Shown: positions 14,026-14,115 of the stretch, in pieces
Layout: every line of letters starts with the position of its first letter
Numbering within the stretch: position 1 is the stretch's first letter
Source: CAZLBV01 sp964557845
GTDB taxonomy: Bacteria > Acidobacteriota > Aminicenantia > Aminicenantales > Aminicenantaceae
Reading direction: 5' to 3'
Assembly (NCBI GenBank): GCA_964557845.1
Contig: CAZLBV010000233.1
Location: forward strand, 1 to 14,115
Length of the DNA stretch: 14,115 bases
Program-made: the position numbers and the translations under genes
The notes under the pieces: model-generated
Seen by the model: only the letters and a program-made list of their open reading frames with translations
What the model was told of the DNA's origin: nothing
Databases searched by the model: none

Positions 14026-14115
14026 GTGAAGTCACTTAATTTAAGAGATAAAGATATCTATATTTTAACTAAGATAATCGAGCATTATCTCAGGACAGGA
14101 AAAGCCGTTAGTTCA
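14026..14115 (+). CDS. hrcA: Probable heat-inducible transcription repressor HrcA, 5' fragment
   Basis: The first 30 codons of a gene cut by the window edge. It begins at GTG 14026 with AAGG at 14015-14018 at good spacing, and a stop in frame at 14014-14016 leaves no other start codon. The peptide MKSLNLRDKDIYILTKIIEH, then YLRTGKAVSS, matches the N-terminal pattern of HrcA (L-x-x-R-x-x-x-I-L-x-x-I-I-x-x-Y-x-x-T-G-x-P/A-V-x-S). This is the first part of its winged helix. HrcA represses dnaK and groE operons by binding CIRCE. No CIRCE is visible in the upstream 212 bp. Because only 30 residues are seen, another winged-helix regulator is possible. Confidence 0.7.
   Translation, partial: MKSLNLRDKDIYILTKIIEHYLRTGKAVSS

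Overview
The window is about 14 kb of AT-rich bacterial DNA with short intergenic gaps. It looks like an anaerobic, diderm bacterium. A flavodiiron protein suggests an anaerobic or microaerobic life. A lipobox lipoprotein and a secreted protein resembling LolA/LppX-type periplasmic proteins suggest an outer membrane. The lineage cannot be fixed from one window. The gene mix (GH171/NamZ lipoprotein, LolA-like secreted protein, saccharopine enzymes, MEMO protein) reminds me of Acidobacteriota/Aminicenantes-like genomes, but this is a guess. I see no rRNA, tRNA, CRISPR array, transposase or phage gene.

Layout. (1) 1-1315: a flavodiiron protein gene, visibly richer in GC than the rest, behind a possible promoter and operator. 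(2) 1381-3634, plus strand: a membrane-anchored protein with a PI3/4-kinase-like or FAM20/HipA-like catalytic core, then a NamZ-type exo-N-acetylmuramidase lipoprotein. (3) 3688-5558, minus strand: a secreted LolA-like protein and a two-helix membrane protein of unknown function. (4) 5559-5913: a divergent spacer with a near-consensus promoter and a possible 42-codon ORF. (5) 5914-7271, plus strand: a small cupin and a prenyltransferase/squalene-oxidase repeat protein with ATGA coupling. (6) 7296-7646, minus strand: a helical protein of unknown function. (7) folK on the plus strand, tail to tail with a cysS-yraN pair on the minus strand. (8) 10198-12872, plus strand: separate lysine-ketoglutarate reductase and saccharopine dehydrogenase genes, matching the two halves of eukaryotic AASS. 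(9) 13013-13813: AmrB/MEMO. (10) 14026 to the end: the first 30 codons of a probable hrcA.

How the genes work together. The two saccharopine enzymes interconvert lysine plus 2-oxoglutarate with aminoadipate semialdehyde plus glutamate. The cysS-yraN block and folK are housekeeping. The kinase-like protein and NamZ lie on one strand with an 89-bp gap and both appear to act at the cell envelope, so an envelope function for the pair is a reasonable inference. The cupin and repeat protein are clearly co-translated, but their joint job is unknown. The least explained items are the envelope kinase-like protein, the cupin/toroid pair with its possible small upstream ORF, and the two minus-strand envelope proteins.
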